Below are positions 1 through 9,301 of a stretch of DNA of 33,894 nt, one piece after another; positions within the stretch are counted from its first letter, which is position 1, and each line of letters begins with the position of its first letter. The DNA comes from Saccharofermentans sp. (GTDB lineage: Bacteria > Bacillota > Clostridia > Saccharofermentanales > Saccharofermentanaceae): NCBI GenBank assembly GCA_024682215.1, contig JAIKZM010000124.1, positions 1 through 33,894 of the forward strand. Direction: 5' to 3'. Under the pieces are notes generated by a model. That model had not been told where the DNA came from. It worked only from the letters and a program-made list of their open reading frames with translations, and did not search any database. The translations under genes and the position numbers were made by a program.

Positions 1-55
1 GTTGTTCCCGAGTCCGGTGAAAGTGTATATTATTAAAGACAATAAAAGCTTCAAA

Positions 56-84
56 TTGACAAATCCCTGAGTCCTATATATACT
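56..84 (+). promoter_or_regulatory. sigma-A-type promoter for the DUF1905/C39-like gene
   Basis: TTGACA at 56-61 and TATACT at 79-84 are separated by exactly 17 bases, a near-consensus vegetative promoter. The start of transcription would be near 91, giving a leader of about 65 nt before the ATG at 157. A cre-like palindrome lies inside that leader. Confidence 0.8.
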
Positions 85-97
85 ACAAATCGTAATT

Positions 98-113
98 ATG
101 TAACCGCTTACAT
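98..113. promoter_or_regulatory. cre-like / LacI-family operator
   Basis: ATGTAACCGCTTACAT is a palindrome of two 6-bp arms around CCGC. Its core, TGTAACCGCTTACA, matches every fixed position of the published cre consensus TGWNANCGNTNWCA, recognised by CcpA and related LacI-family repressors. It lies about 8 to 23 bases downstream of the predicted transcription start, a position from which repressors usually block. Whether the regulator is CcpA or a specific LacI-type repressor cannot be told. Confidence 0.65.
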
Positions 114-156
114 CTGCGTAAATATGCGTGGGGCATACATATAAGGGGAAAGATTT

Positions 157-828
157 ATGAAGTATTTTTTTACATCCAAGATTGAAAAAGAAAATGATGA
201 AGTAAGAATTAACATTCCTTTCAATATCTGGGAGGTTTGCAAACATCGTGATGAGATAAGTGCCGAGCTTATTATCGATAATCAGTTCATCAACTGTAAC
301 CTGATCCCTCTCGAAAAGGGAATGTATAAGCTTATGATCCCTTCGGGAACAGAGCTTAATATCGATATGAACACCAATCACAAATTCTTGCTTCATATTA
401 CCGATACACTTATCAAGATGGATCAGAATTCTCCCTACAGCGTGGAGAATCCCATCAGAAAGATAGATTCCATCAATCTTATAATCCAGCCCGGAGACGG
501 TCTTTGCGGACAGGCTTGTATTGCGATGCTGGCGGGGGTTACCATCGCAGACGTAATTTCCGTAATGGATTGCCGCGAGTGGCAGGGTACCATGGGAAGA
601 CTTATTTCCGCACTCAATTATTACGGAATAGACCACAGCAATGTCATCGTTTATCCCGGAGAGGGAGATAATGTAGTTCTTCCCAAGTGCGCGATCCTTA
701 TGGAGAAAATGGGAAGATTCAGCCACTACCTCCTTTGCTTTAACGGAAAATTCTATGATCCCAATCTCGGAATCATGGATGAATACGATATGACCAAACT
801 TGTAGGTTATCTCGAGATCAATATATGA
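157..828 (+). CDS. DUF1905-like domain fused to a C39-like cysteine peptidase domain
   Basis: This 223-residue protein has no signal peptide or membrane segment, so it is probably cytoplasmic. Residues 1-82 resemble the DUF1905 barrel: a K-I-E start, a PFN(I/V)WEV stretch, and IIDNQFINCNLIPLEKGMYKL, which parallels the family's insertion and G-rich strand. Residues 107-215 resemble papain-like C39 domains: Gln111 as oxyanion residue, GLCGQAC with candidate nucleophile Cys117, FSHYLLC with His190, and YDPN with Asp201. The combination suggests a small hydrolase or double-glycine-type peptidase relative, but no transporter domain or bacteriocin gene is nearby. The start follows AAGGGGAAAG. Transcription appears monocistronic, between the promoter at 56 and the terminator at 851. 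The fold assignment of the C-terminal half is fairly secure; the DUF1905 match is by eye. Confidence 0.72.
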   Translation: MKYFFTSKIEKENDEVRINIPFNIWEVCKHRDEISAELIIDNQFINCNLIPLEKGMYKLMIPSGTELNIDMNTNHKFLLHITDTLIKMDQNSPYSVENPIRKIDSINLIIQPGDGLCGQACIAMLAGVTIADVISVMDCREWQGTMGRLISALNYYGIDHSNVIVYPGEGDNVVLPKCAILMEKMGRFSHYLLCFNGKFYDPNLGIMDEYDMTKLVGYLEINI

Positions 829-850
829 TATAATGCGAAAGGCTTAAGAT

Positions 851-889
851 AGAGACTCCGGGGACAAAAATTTCCCGGAGTCTTTTTTT
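851..889 (+). terminator. intrinsic terminator after the C39-like gene
   Basis: GACTCCGGG (854-862) pairs perfectly with CCCGGAGTC (874-882) around an 11-nt loop and is followed by a run of seven T. It closes the first transcription unit. The next gene begins directly after the T run. Confidence 0.88.
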
Positions 890-908
890 GTGTAAAAGGA
901 GTACCGTT

Positions 909-2414
909 TTGATAAGAAAAATTCTTAAGATAAGATTTTCGGACAAAGTACTTGCCACCCTTTCGGTTGCGGCTCTTATACTTGCTCTTATTCCGCTGTA
1001 CAGACTTGCTTTTTATGCGGTTCCCAGATATGACGATTTCGGTTATGGTCTTAATCTGTGGAAAGAGCAGAGATACGGATACGGTCTTCTTACGATAATC
1101 AAGGCGGGATACGAAACCGCCCTCAGTTCCCACTATTCATGGCAGGGAACCTATTCTTCGATCTTCATGATGGCCCAGATGCCGGCAGCTCTCGGATATG
1201 ACAGATATTTTATCGGCCCCATGATGCTCATAACATCACTTGTAGTATCCGTATTTTTCCTATCCATGGTACTTACAAGGGTATATCTTAAAGCGGACAG
1301 ATATAAGAGGATCATCTTTTCCGTTATAGTGACGCTTACACTTACAGAATGTATCTACACCGCACAACAGGGTTTTTACTGGTACAACAGCGGTGTTCAT
1401 TATGTTTTCATGCACAGCGTAATGTTTATGATGGTGGCGTTTCTGGTTCTGCTGTATCGGGAAACACATGCTGTTGCACGCTTTATCCTGTTTTCCATCG
1501 TTACTTTTCTTGCTTTCGTTTGTGCAGGTGCAAATTTCGTAACCTGTGTTCAGGGTATTTTACTTCTTTCGGGATATATAGTTCTTGTTCTTATAAAGGA
1601 TGCCCGTAAAGCGGTGTGGTATCTGCCGGCTTTCTTTGTTTACATGTTCGGACTTAAACTCAACCTCCTTGCTCCCGGAAATGCTCATCGTCAGGCTTCT
1701 TATCAGGGAGAGGGCGTCATCTCTTCGATAATTGATTCACTTAAAGAGGGCGTTGTAAACGTCTGGAAGTTCAGCGGGCTTTTTGTTATCGTTCTTATGA
1801 TCATCGCCATACCCGTTATAAGGATGATGGTTAAAAAGTCGGATTATAAGTTCAGAATGCCGGCTCTTTTTACCCTTTTTTCTTATTGTTTTTACTGCAC
1901 GGGATATACTTCAAGCTATTATTCCATGGGAAATGCGGGGCTTTCCAGGACATGGATCGCGGTCTGTTTTACTTTCCAGATCCTTCTTTTTGCAAATGAG
2001 ATCTATTGGATCGGATATCTGGTTCACAGCCGTTTCGCGGAGAAGATTCGGGCTTTGACGGGAGTAAGGTTCAGACATTACGTCCTTTATTACGCTGCGG
2101 CTCTTGCGATGCTTCTGTTTTCTTTTCACATAACTCAGGACAAGATCGGTGCGGTGTCATCTTTCGGAGCATATTACTATATCCATACCGGCGAGGCATA
2201 TGCTTTCCACGATGAATTTCTGGAGAGGGTAAATATCATTGAAAGATCCGGCGGCGGAGAAGTTGTTGTTCCCGAATATGCCTATAAACCATGGTTTCTG
2301 ATCAACAGAGATATATCGGATGATCCCACCCAGGAGGAAAACAGGATGATGTCCGAGTATTTTGGCATTGATGCGCTCCGAACGGTTCCAAGAGATGAGT
2401 ATTACGGAAAATAA
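909..2414 (+). CDS. polytopic membrane protein, DUF6056/GT-C-like
   Basis: This product of about 501 residues has a cytoplasmic basic N-terminus and roughly ten to twelve hydrophobic segments. I place the start at the TTG at 909 because AAAAGGAG (894-901) sits 7 nt upstream. A further in-frame TTG at 888 lies inside the terminator T run and has no ribosome site. The first extracytoplasmic loop carries RYDDF (Asp42, Asp43), an acidic pair placed as in GT-C glycosyltransferases, and a later loop has SWQGTYSS. These features resemble DUF6056-type membrane proteins. A role in polyprenyl-linked sugar transfer to a surface polymer is plausible, but the substrate is unknown. The gene seems to stand alone, between the terminator at 851-889 and the groESL promoter. 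Confidence 0.65.
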   Translation: MIRKILKIRFSDKVLATLSVAALILALIPLYRLAFYAVPRYDDFGYGLNLWKEQRYGYGLLTIIKAGYETALSSHYSWQGTYSSIFMMAQMPAALGYDRYFIGPMMLITSLVVSVFFLSMVLTRVYLKADRYKRIIFSVIVTLTLTECIYTAQQGFYWYNSGVHYVFMHSVMFMMVAFLVLLYRETHAVARFILFSIVTFLAFVCAGANFVTCVQGILLLSGYIVLVLIKDARKAVWYLPAFFVYMFGLKLNLLAPGNAHRQASYQGEGVISSIIDSLKEGVVNVWKFSGLFVIVLMIIAIPVIRMMVKKSDYKFRMPALFTLFSYCFYCTGYTSSYYSMGNAGLSRTWIAVCFTFQILLFANEIYWIGYLVHSRFAEKIRALTGVRFRHYVLYYAAALAMLLFSFHITQDKIGAVSSFGAYYYIHTGEAYAFHDEFLERVNIIERSGGGEVVVPEYAYKPWFLINRDISDDPTQEENRMMSEYFGIDALRTVPRDEYYGK

Positions 2415-2452
2415 GGAATTTATAAAAAAAGTCAAAATTCTTGTCTTTATGC

Positions 2453-2481
2453 TTGCATTTCAAAATAGGAAATACTAATAT
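2453..2481 (+). promoter_or_regulatory. groESL promoter
   Basis: TTGCAT at 2453-2458 and TAATAT at 2476-2481 have a 17-base spacer. The predicted transcription start near 2488 falls just before the CIRCE element, the usual arrangement for HrcA-controlled chaperone operons. Confidence 0.75.
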
Positions 2482-2493
2482 AGGTAATGTCGA

Positions 2494-2520
2494 TTAGCAC
2501 TCAAATTAAATGAGTGCTAA
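2494..2520. promoter_or_regulatory. CIRCE operator (HrcA binding site)
   Basis: TTAGCACTC (2494-2502), a 9-nt spacer, and GAGTGCTAA (2512-2520) match the CIRCE consensus without a mismatch. HrcA binding here represses groESL until heat or misfolded protein titrates GroEL. hrcA itself is not in the window. Confidence 0.97.
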
Positions 2521-2570
2521 CAAAAGAAAACCAACAACGCATTCTCATGCGTCAAAAAGGAGGCAACAAT

Positions 2571-2861
2571 ATGAAGTTAGTACCTTTAGGTGACAGAGTA
2601 GTCCTTAAGGCAGTAGCTGCCGAAGAGACCACTAAGTCCGGAATCATCATTGCAGGAGCTGCAGGAAAAGAAAAGCCCTCACAGGGTGATGTAGTTGCTG
2701 TAGGCCCCGGAATCACCGCTGACGGCAAAGAAGTCAAGATGGAAGTCAAAAAGGGCGACAGAGTAATCTATCAGAAATATGCCGGAACAGAAGTTAAGCT
2801 TGAAGATGACGAGGAATACATTGTTGTTAAGCAGAACGATATCCTCGCAATTGTAAAATAA
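2571..2861 (+). CDS. groES: co-chaperonin GroES (Cpn10)
   Basis: This 96-residue protein forms the seven-subunit lid of the GroEL chamber in the cytoplasm. It begins MKLVPLGDRVVLK and contains the mobile-loop region around residues 17-33 (EETTKSGIIIAG) and the VGPG turn typical of Cpn10. Length is standard. I use the ATG at 2571, preceded by AAAGGAGG at about 2557-2563. Reading further upstream in frame would extend into the leader and nearly into CIRCE. groEL follows after 18 nt, and both are under CIRCE control. Confidence 0.97.
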   Translation: MKLVPLGDRVVLKAVAAEETTKSGIIIAGAAGKEKPSQGDVVAVGPGITADGKEVKMEVKKGDRVIYQKYAGTEVKLEDDEEYIVVKQNDILAIVK

Positions 2862-4493
<1,632 letters not shown>

Positions 4494-4516
4494 TATAACA
4501 CACAAACTGAATTTTT

Positions 4517-4551
4517 CTGCGCCGCGGGTTATCCTGCGGCGCAGTTTTTTT
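4517..4551 (+). terminator. intrinsic terminator of groESL
   Basis: CTGCGCCGC (4517-4525) pairs with GCGGCGCAG (4536-4544) around a 10-nt loop and is followed by seven T. It ends the chaperonin operon 24 nt after the groEL stop. Confidence 0.9.
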
Positions 4552-4601
4552 ATTTCCGCGGTGTGTTATCATAGTATGGAATTTTAAGAGGTGCAGCTCA
4601 T

Positions 4602-5183
4602 ATGATCGAAGACAGTTTTATTGAATCCCATGTAGTAAGGAACGGCGGCAACAAAGTGGTTTTGCGCCTGCTTTCCATAGCCGCTCTCATAGCAGGCATA
4701 TTTGCCATAAATGTGTTCGGCTTTACCACGTTCGGCCCCGGCGCGCTTTATATAACGATGATGCTCTCAGTAACGATAGTATTCGGTTTCGTTTTCATGT
4801 TTAAGCGTTCATATACCGAATACGAGATGGAGATCTCCAACGATAACGTCAATGTCGCAAAGATCCTGGGACAGAGCAGCCGTGTAGAGCTCATGGACTT
4901 TTCGATCAAGGACTGCATCTATATCGGCCCCGTCACCGGTGACAGGTACGAGGAAGATCTCAAGAAGACCGGTATCAAGATCGCGATCACCGAAAAAAAG
5001 GATTATCCGATCAGTGAAGAAGTTTGGTACATGACCTATAAAGAAGAAGAGTATGTCTGCATGCTCATCTTTGATTTCAAGCCCGAGATGTACAAGGTCT
5101 TCAGAAGATATAACCCGAGAAACGTAGCATTTTACAAGGCTCCTGCCAAGACAGAGAAGGAAACCGGAGAAGAAAATGCCTGA
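4602..5183 (+). CDS. small membrane protein, DUF6106-like
   Basis: This 193-residue protein has two hydrophobic segments at about residues 21-40 and 48-67, followed by a cytoplasmic domain of about 120 residues that begins with KRSYTEYEMEIS. The layout and the phrase pattern around the membrane exit resemble DUF6106 proteins of Clostridia, whose function is unknown. It starts behind AGAGGTG. Its last 8 nt overlap the acyl-ACP thioesterase gene, so the two are probably translationally coupled, which hints at a link to membrane lipid or fatty-acid metabolism. That link is inference from position only. Confidence 0.6.
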   Translation: MIEDSFIESHVVRNGGNKVVLRLLSIAALIAGIFAINVFGFTTFGPGALYITMMLSVTIVFGFVFMFKRSYTEYEMEISNDNVNVAKILGQSSRVELMDFSIKDCIYIGPVTGDRYEEDLKKTGIKIAITEKKDYPISEEVWYMTYKEEEYVCMLIFDFKPEMYKVFRRYNPRNVAFYKAPAKTEKETGEENA

Positions 5184-5940
5184 ATATCCGCCTTTTACAG
5201 AATTTGAAGTATATTGCAAGGCAACAGAATGCGGCATAGGGGATATGCTCTATCCGTCAGTTCTGATAGGAGACCTGCAGGAAGCTGCCGAACGCGGCTC
5301 GTATGCTCTCGGTTACGGCACTGATTTCCTCAAGGAGCACAATATGTGCTGGATAATCCTGAGGATGCATATCGAGATTGACCGTCTTCCGAAATGGCAT
5401 GAGAAGTTTAAGATCCGCACATGGTCGACAGGTCTTGAAAAGATCTATTACAACAGGGAATTTGAAGTTTATGACTCCGATGGCAGCAGGATAGGGAAGG
5501 CTACTTCCATCTGGATCCTGGCTGACTGGATCTCGCACAGGCCGGTTATCGCAAACAAACACCCTGAGCTTCCGCCTGCAGTTGTCCAGTCTGATCTTTA
5601 TGTTTTCGGAAAGAACTGTCCGAAGATCGCTTTCCCCGAAAAGAGCGATGTCGCAACTGACTCCGAGAAGCCGGTTATCATTAAGTATGCCGATTATACT
5701 GAGCTTGACCGCAACAGGCATGTAAACAACTCAAGATACACCGCCTGGGCTTATGATGCGCTTTTCAAGTCCGGATATGATGTTTCTGCCGTTAAGGAGA
5801 TCTCGATCATGTACAACAGCGAGGTCAAGCAGGGAGAAAAGGTTGAGCTCTATATTTCGGATAACGGCGAAAAACTTGCCGTATATGGCTATAAGGACGA
5901 AAATACAAAGGTTTTCGCTGCCGAACTTAAGCTAGGCTGA
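5176..5940 (+). CDS. acyl-ACP thioesterase, double hotdog fold
   Basis: This 254-residue protein has the length of bacterial single-chain acyl-ACP thioesterases, which hydrolyse acyl-ACP to release free fatty acids in the cytoplasm. The N-terminal hotdog half (residues 8-130) includes the long helix region EAAERGSYALG and WSTGLEKIYYNREF. The C-terminal half (165-254) has DRNRHVNNSRY, the conserved D-x-N-x-H-V-N-N active-site stretch (Asp178, Asn180, His182, Asn184). The gene overlaps the upstream membrane-protein gene by 8 nt and starts behind GGAGAA. Released fatty acids could feed the Fak and acyl-adenylation genes at 25-33 kb, though they are not adjacent. Confidence 0.85.
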   Translation: MPEYPPFTEFEVYCKATECGIGDMLYPSVLIGDLQEAAERGSYALGYGTDFLKEHNMCWIILRMHIEIDRLPKWHEKFKIRTWSTGLEKIYYNREFEVYDSDGSRIGKATSIWILADWISHRPVIANKHPELPPAVVQSDLYVFGKNCPKIAFPEKSDVATDSEKPVIIKYADYTELDRNRHVNNSRYTAWAYDALFKSGYDVSAVKEISIMYNSEVKQGEKVELYISDNGEKLAVYGYKDENTKVFAAELKLG

Positions 5941-6031
5941 ATATAATTGTCCCGATTTTTTTATATTTTGCTTTTTGTTTTGTCTGCTTTGTTATAAAAT
6001 AATAAATTAGCAAACAAAACGGAGGTCTGCC

Positions 6032-6964
6032 ATGATTGAGATCAAGAATCTTGTAAAGCATTATGGAGACAAGAAAGCGGTCAACGATATCTCTTTCACA
6101 GTAAAGGATAACGAGATCTTAGGCTTCTTAGGTCCTAACGGTGCGGGAAAGACTACCACGATGAATATCATCACCGGATATCTTTCTTCAACATCAGGCA
6201 CGGTAAAGATAAACGGACACGATATCCTTGAGGAACCGGCACTCGCCAAGAAGGACATAGGTTATCTGCCCGAGCAGCCGCCGCTTTACCTCGACATGAC
6301 CGTCGAAGAGTATCTTAAGTTCATGTGTGATCTTAAGCAGGTTCCCAAGAAGGAACACAAAAAGCATATCGAAATGATCACTGATATGGTCGGGATCTCT
6401 GCAGTAACAGGCAGACTTATCGGAAACCTTTCAAAGGGATTCAAGCAGAGAGTCGGTCTCGCCCAGGCGCTGGTCGGCGATCCTCCGATCCTCATTCTCG
6501 ATGAGCCTACAGTTGGCCTCGATCCTAACCAGATCATCGGCATCCGTAAGCTGATCAAGAATCTTTCCAAGAATCACTCCATTATCGTTAGCTCTCACAT
6601 CCTCTCTGAGATCCAGGAGATCGCAGACAGGGTAGTCATCATCAATCATGGAAAAGTCGCAGCGGTAGATACCATCATGGATCTTTCACAGAGACTTTCA
6701 GGAACAGCAAAGGTGCTGATGTCATTCAGCGGACCTGCAAAGGATGTTTCTGCAAGGCTTAAGATGATCCCGGGCATCGCTGATGTTTATGTCAGGAATG
6801 CCGGTAATCCCGGTGAGGTTGAGATCACGTTGGCACCCAGGGCCGGCAGCGATGTCAGGGCAAATGTCTTCTTCATGATGGCTAAGTCCGGCTGGCCGAT
6901 ACTTGAATTCCGTTCGCTCAATCCTTCTCTTGAAGAAGTGTTCCTGAGCATTACAGCGGGTTAA
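6032..6964 (+). CDS. ABC transporter ATP-binding protein, Gld/ABC-2 type
   Basis: This 310-residue ATPase has all the expected motifs: Walker A GPNGAGKT (34-41), Q-loop Gln82, signature LSKGFKQR (133-140, a variant of LSGGQ), Walker B ILILDEPT (153-160) and switch His189. The C-terminal 90 residues form the extra domain seen in GldA-like and other ABC-2 export ATPases. It begins behind ACGGAGG and opens a run of genes. The permease follows 9 nt later, and a GldG-like protein after that, which identifies the system as the Gld-type ABC exporter also widespread in bacteria that do not glide. The substrate is unknown. Confidence 0.9.
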   Translation: MIEIKNLVKHYGDKKAVNDISFTVKDNEILGFLGPNGAGKTTTMNIITGYLSSTSGTVKINGHDILEEPALAKKDIGYLPEQPPLYLDMTVEEYLKFMCDLKQVPKKEHKKHIEMITDMVGISAVTGRLIGNLSKGFKQRVGLAQALVGDPPILILDEPTVGLDPNQIIGIRKLIKNLSKNHSIIVSSHILSEIQEIADRVVIINHGKVAAVDTIMDLSQRLSGTAKVLMSFSGPAKDVSARLKMIPGIADVYVRNAGNPGEVEITLAPRAGSDVRANVFFMMAKSGWPILEFRSLNPSLEEVFLSITAG

Positions 6965-6973
6965 GGAGTTATT

Positions 6974-7741
6974 ATGCAGGCAATATTTAAGAGAGAATTT
7001 CTTTCATACTTCAGAACTCCGGTAGGATATGTCGCAATGGCGATCTTCACGTTCATTTCCGGCTTTATATTCTATTCGCAGTTTGCTACCGGATATGTCA
7101 GCATGAGCGTTGAGATAATAATGCTCAGATCGCTGTTCATCATCATCGTTCCCATCATCACTATGGGCATGTTTGCAGAGGACCGCAAACGCGGGACCGA
7201 GATCCTTTACTATACGAATCCGATCGAGCTTTTCTCTGTCGTAACAGGCAAGTTCCTTGCAGCAATGGCTCTTTATCTCGTAATGTTCATCAACGTGTTC
7301 ATCCACATGATAGTTGTAGCCGCTTGCGGCGGAACCGTTGATGCGGGCGTTATCGGATCCGTCCTGGTATTTTTCTTCATGGCTGCGCTGTTCATCTCCA
7401 TCGGACTTCTTGCGTCCGTACTTACTGACAGCCAGATCATTTCAGCCATCGTTTCGTTCCTTTTCATACTTGTCATTCAGCTTCTTACCGTAATAGGCAA
7501 CTATTGCGGAACAGCCGTAAGCACGATCATGTCCTACATGGATATCGCATCTGATACAAGGAATGCAGTCAGGAACGCCATAGCCGGTGCGATCAGCTGG
7601 TTTGATCCTTTCGCCAAGACGGAACTGTTCAGCAATGGACTTTTCTCCGTTTCAGCACTTGTATTCTGTCTGTCTTTCGCGCTTTTCTTCCTGTATCTGT
7701 CATTCAGGATACTTGAGAAGAAACGCTGGAGCCAGAAGTAA
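6974..7741 (+). CDS. ABC-2 type permease, GldF-like
   Basis: This 255-residue integral membrane protein has about six transmembrane helices and the short amphipathic N-terminus IFKREFLSYFRTPVGY, which is characteristic of GldF-like ABC-2 permeases. A cytoplasmic loop contains EDRKRGTEILYYTNPI, the permease motif thought to contact the ATPase. It starts behind AAGGAG and lies between the ATPase and the GldG-like gene with gaps of 9 and 14 nt. It should form the transmembrane dimer of the exporter. Confidence 0.88.
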   Translation: MQAIFKREFLSYFRTPVGYVAMAIFTFISGFIFYSQFATGYVSMSVEIIMLRSLFIIIVPIITMGMFAEDRKRGTEILYYTNPIELFSVVTGKFLAAMALYLVMFINVFIHMIVVAACGGTVDAGVIGSVLVFFFMAALFISIGLLASVLTDSQIISAIVSFLFILVIQLLTVIGNYCGTAVSTIMSYMDIASDTRNAVRNAIAGAISWFDPFAKTELFSNGLFSVSALVFCLSFALFFLYLSFRILEKKRWSQK

Positions 7742-7755
7742 AGGAGGATACGTCA

Positions 7756-9300
7756 ATGAGCGAGAATGTTAAAAAACCTGCAAAGAACGTATCTAAGAAC
7801 AACGCCGTAAACAATCAGGGAAATAAGCAGCACAGAAACGAAAGAGCACATCAGCTCAAGGTCTATGCAGTAGGTTCGGTACTGATCCTTCTGGCTATCA
7901 TCCTGCTTGCAAACATCCTGCTTGATAAGCTCCTGGGAAGAACCCTGACATTCGATTACTCTGTCGAGCGCAGCAATGTCATTTCAAATACTTCAGCCCA
8001 GTTCCTCGACAGCCTTCCGGATGGCACAAATATCCGCATAGTCGGATTGTTTGAAAGACCGGAATCATTCTACGAGTCAAAGTACCAGTACATCATCCCG
8101 ATCCTTGATGACTATGTTAAGAAGTCCAAGGGCAAGGTAACTGTTGAGTATATCGACATGCAGAAGAACCCCAATATCATCCAGCAGCTTGATCCTACGG
8201 GTTCTTATGATCTTGCCAAGCTTTCCGGATGGTATGTCATTTCATATAACGGAAAGCTGGATGTTATCGATCCTGTCACTTGCTATACCATCGATACTGA
8301 TTACCTTGACGAGACTGACCGTTTCGTTGCAACGGGAATCAATACTGAGTACAAATTCACTAATTCCATGATGTCCCTTGTAAGAGGCTTTACCAATAAA
8401 GCTTACTTTGTAACAGGCCTTAAGGAGAACGGATCCACAGAGATCAAGAATCTCATGAACGGTATGGGCATCGATACCCAGGACCTTGATGTCACGGTAG
8501 GTTTCAAGATCCCCGAAGACTGCAATCTGCTCATCCTTAACGGTATCAATAACGACATAACCGAGACAATGTATGTTGAGATCAAGACATATGTTGAAAG
8601 AGGCGGCAAAGCGATCATTTCCGTTGATTATTCACCTGAAAACGTCAACGAAGCTTACCCGAATCTCAACCATCTCCTCAACGAGATGAATATCAATGTG
8701 GAACACTGCATGGTAACGGAAAACGATCCCGCTTATCAGCTCAATTCACAGATCAATGATTCACAGGCAGACATAGCCGAGAAGTTTACGGACTTTGCTA
8801 CCGTCAAGAGACTGCATATCACACTGGCAAGGCCTTTAAGCTTTACTGCTGCCGCCAACAGCAACTACACAACTGAGGCCGTGCTGACATCCAGCAAGTC
8901 CGCAACCAAGAGCGTTGCCGATGAAAACGAAAGGGCAAAGCAGATCTCTTCCGATCCCGGCGTTGTCAATATTGCGATGCATTCATATCACAACAATGAC
9001 ATGCACGGTGAAATTTATGTTTTCAGTACTGTTAATTTCACCTCTGACGATTATTTCTCACATTTCACGCTTAACGACAAAAATGCGGATTTCATCAAGT
9101 CATGCATCAGGAGCATGCTTCCCACATCCGCACAGTACAATATCGATATTCCGGTTAAGAGACTTGACGGAAACAGGCTCTCAACGGATAAGGCGACAAC
9201 AACGGTTGCCACATCCGTCATGATCGTTTTCATGATCGTTCTGCCTGTAGTGCTCAGCTCAATGGCTGTTATCGTTTACAACAAGAGAAAGAACCTGTGA
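7756..9300 (+). CDS. GldG-like ABC transporter auxiliary protein
   Basis: This 514-residue protein has a 35-residue Asn/Lys-rich cytoplasmic start, one membrane segment at about residues 34-53, a large extracytoplasmic domain, and a second membrane segment at about 482-503 ending in KRKNL. This matches the ABC_transp_aux/GldG layout. The outer domain includes DYVKKSKGKVTVEYIDMQKNP and a GKAIISVDYSPEN stretch resembling the GATase-like fold of the family. It begins behind AAGGAGG. It probably assembles with the exporter permease. The gap to the next gene is one base, so co-translation is likely. Confidence 0.82.
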   Translation: MSENVKKPAKNVSKNNAVNNQGNKQHRNERAHQLKVYAVGSVLILLAIILLANILLDKLLGRTLTFDYSVERSNVISNTSAQFLDSLPDGTNIRIVGLFERPESFYESKYQYIIPILDDYVKKSKGKVTVEYIDMQKNPNIIQQLDPTGSYDLAKLSGWYVISYNGKLDVIDPVTCYTIDTDYLDETDRFVATGINTEYKFTNSMMSLVRGFTNKAYFVTGLKENGSTEIKNLMNGMGIDTQDLDVTVGFKIPEDCNLLILNGINNDITETMYVEIKTYVERGGKAIISVDYSPENVNEAYPNLNHLLNEMNINVEHCMVTENDPAYQLNSQINDSQADIAEKFTDFATVKRLHITLARPLSFTAAANSNYTTEAVLTSSKSATKSVADENERAKQISSDPGVVNIAMHSYHNNDMHGEIYVFSTVNFTSDDYFSHFTLNDKNADFIKSCIRSMLPTSAQYNIDIPVKRLDGNRLSTDKATTTVATSVMIVFMIVLPVVLSSMAVIVYNKRKNL

Positions 9301-9301
9301 T

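Noticed and set aside
2..70. Possible 3' end of an upstream gene (frame 2, stop at 68-70)
   Set aside because: Only 22 codons are visible, another frame stops at 36, and a strong promoter lies within the stretch, so it cannot be called.
888..908. Upstream TTG (888) as start of the DUF6056-like protein
   Set aside because: It falls in the T run of the preceding terminator and lacks a ribosome site, while the TTG at 909 has AAAAGGAG at the right distance.
6032..9300. Gliding motility operon
   Set aside because: Only the Gld-type ABC genes are present; no other gliding genes (gldB, gldH, gldK-N, spr) occur, and these ABC genes are common in non-gliding bacteria.
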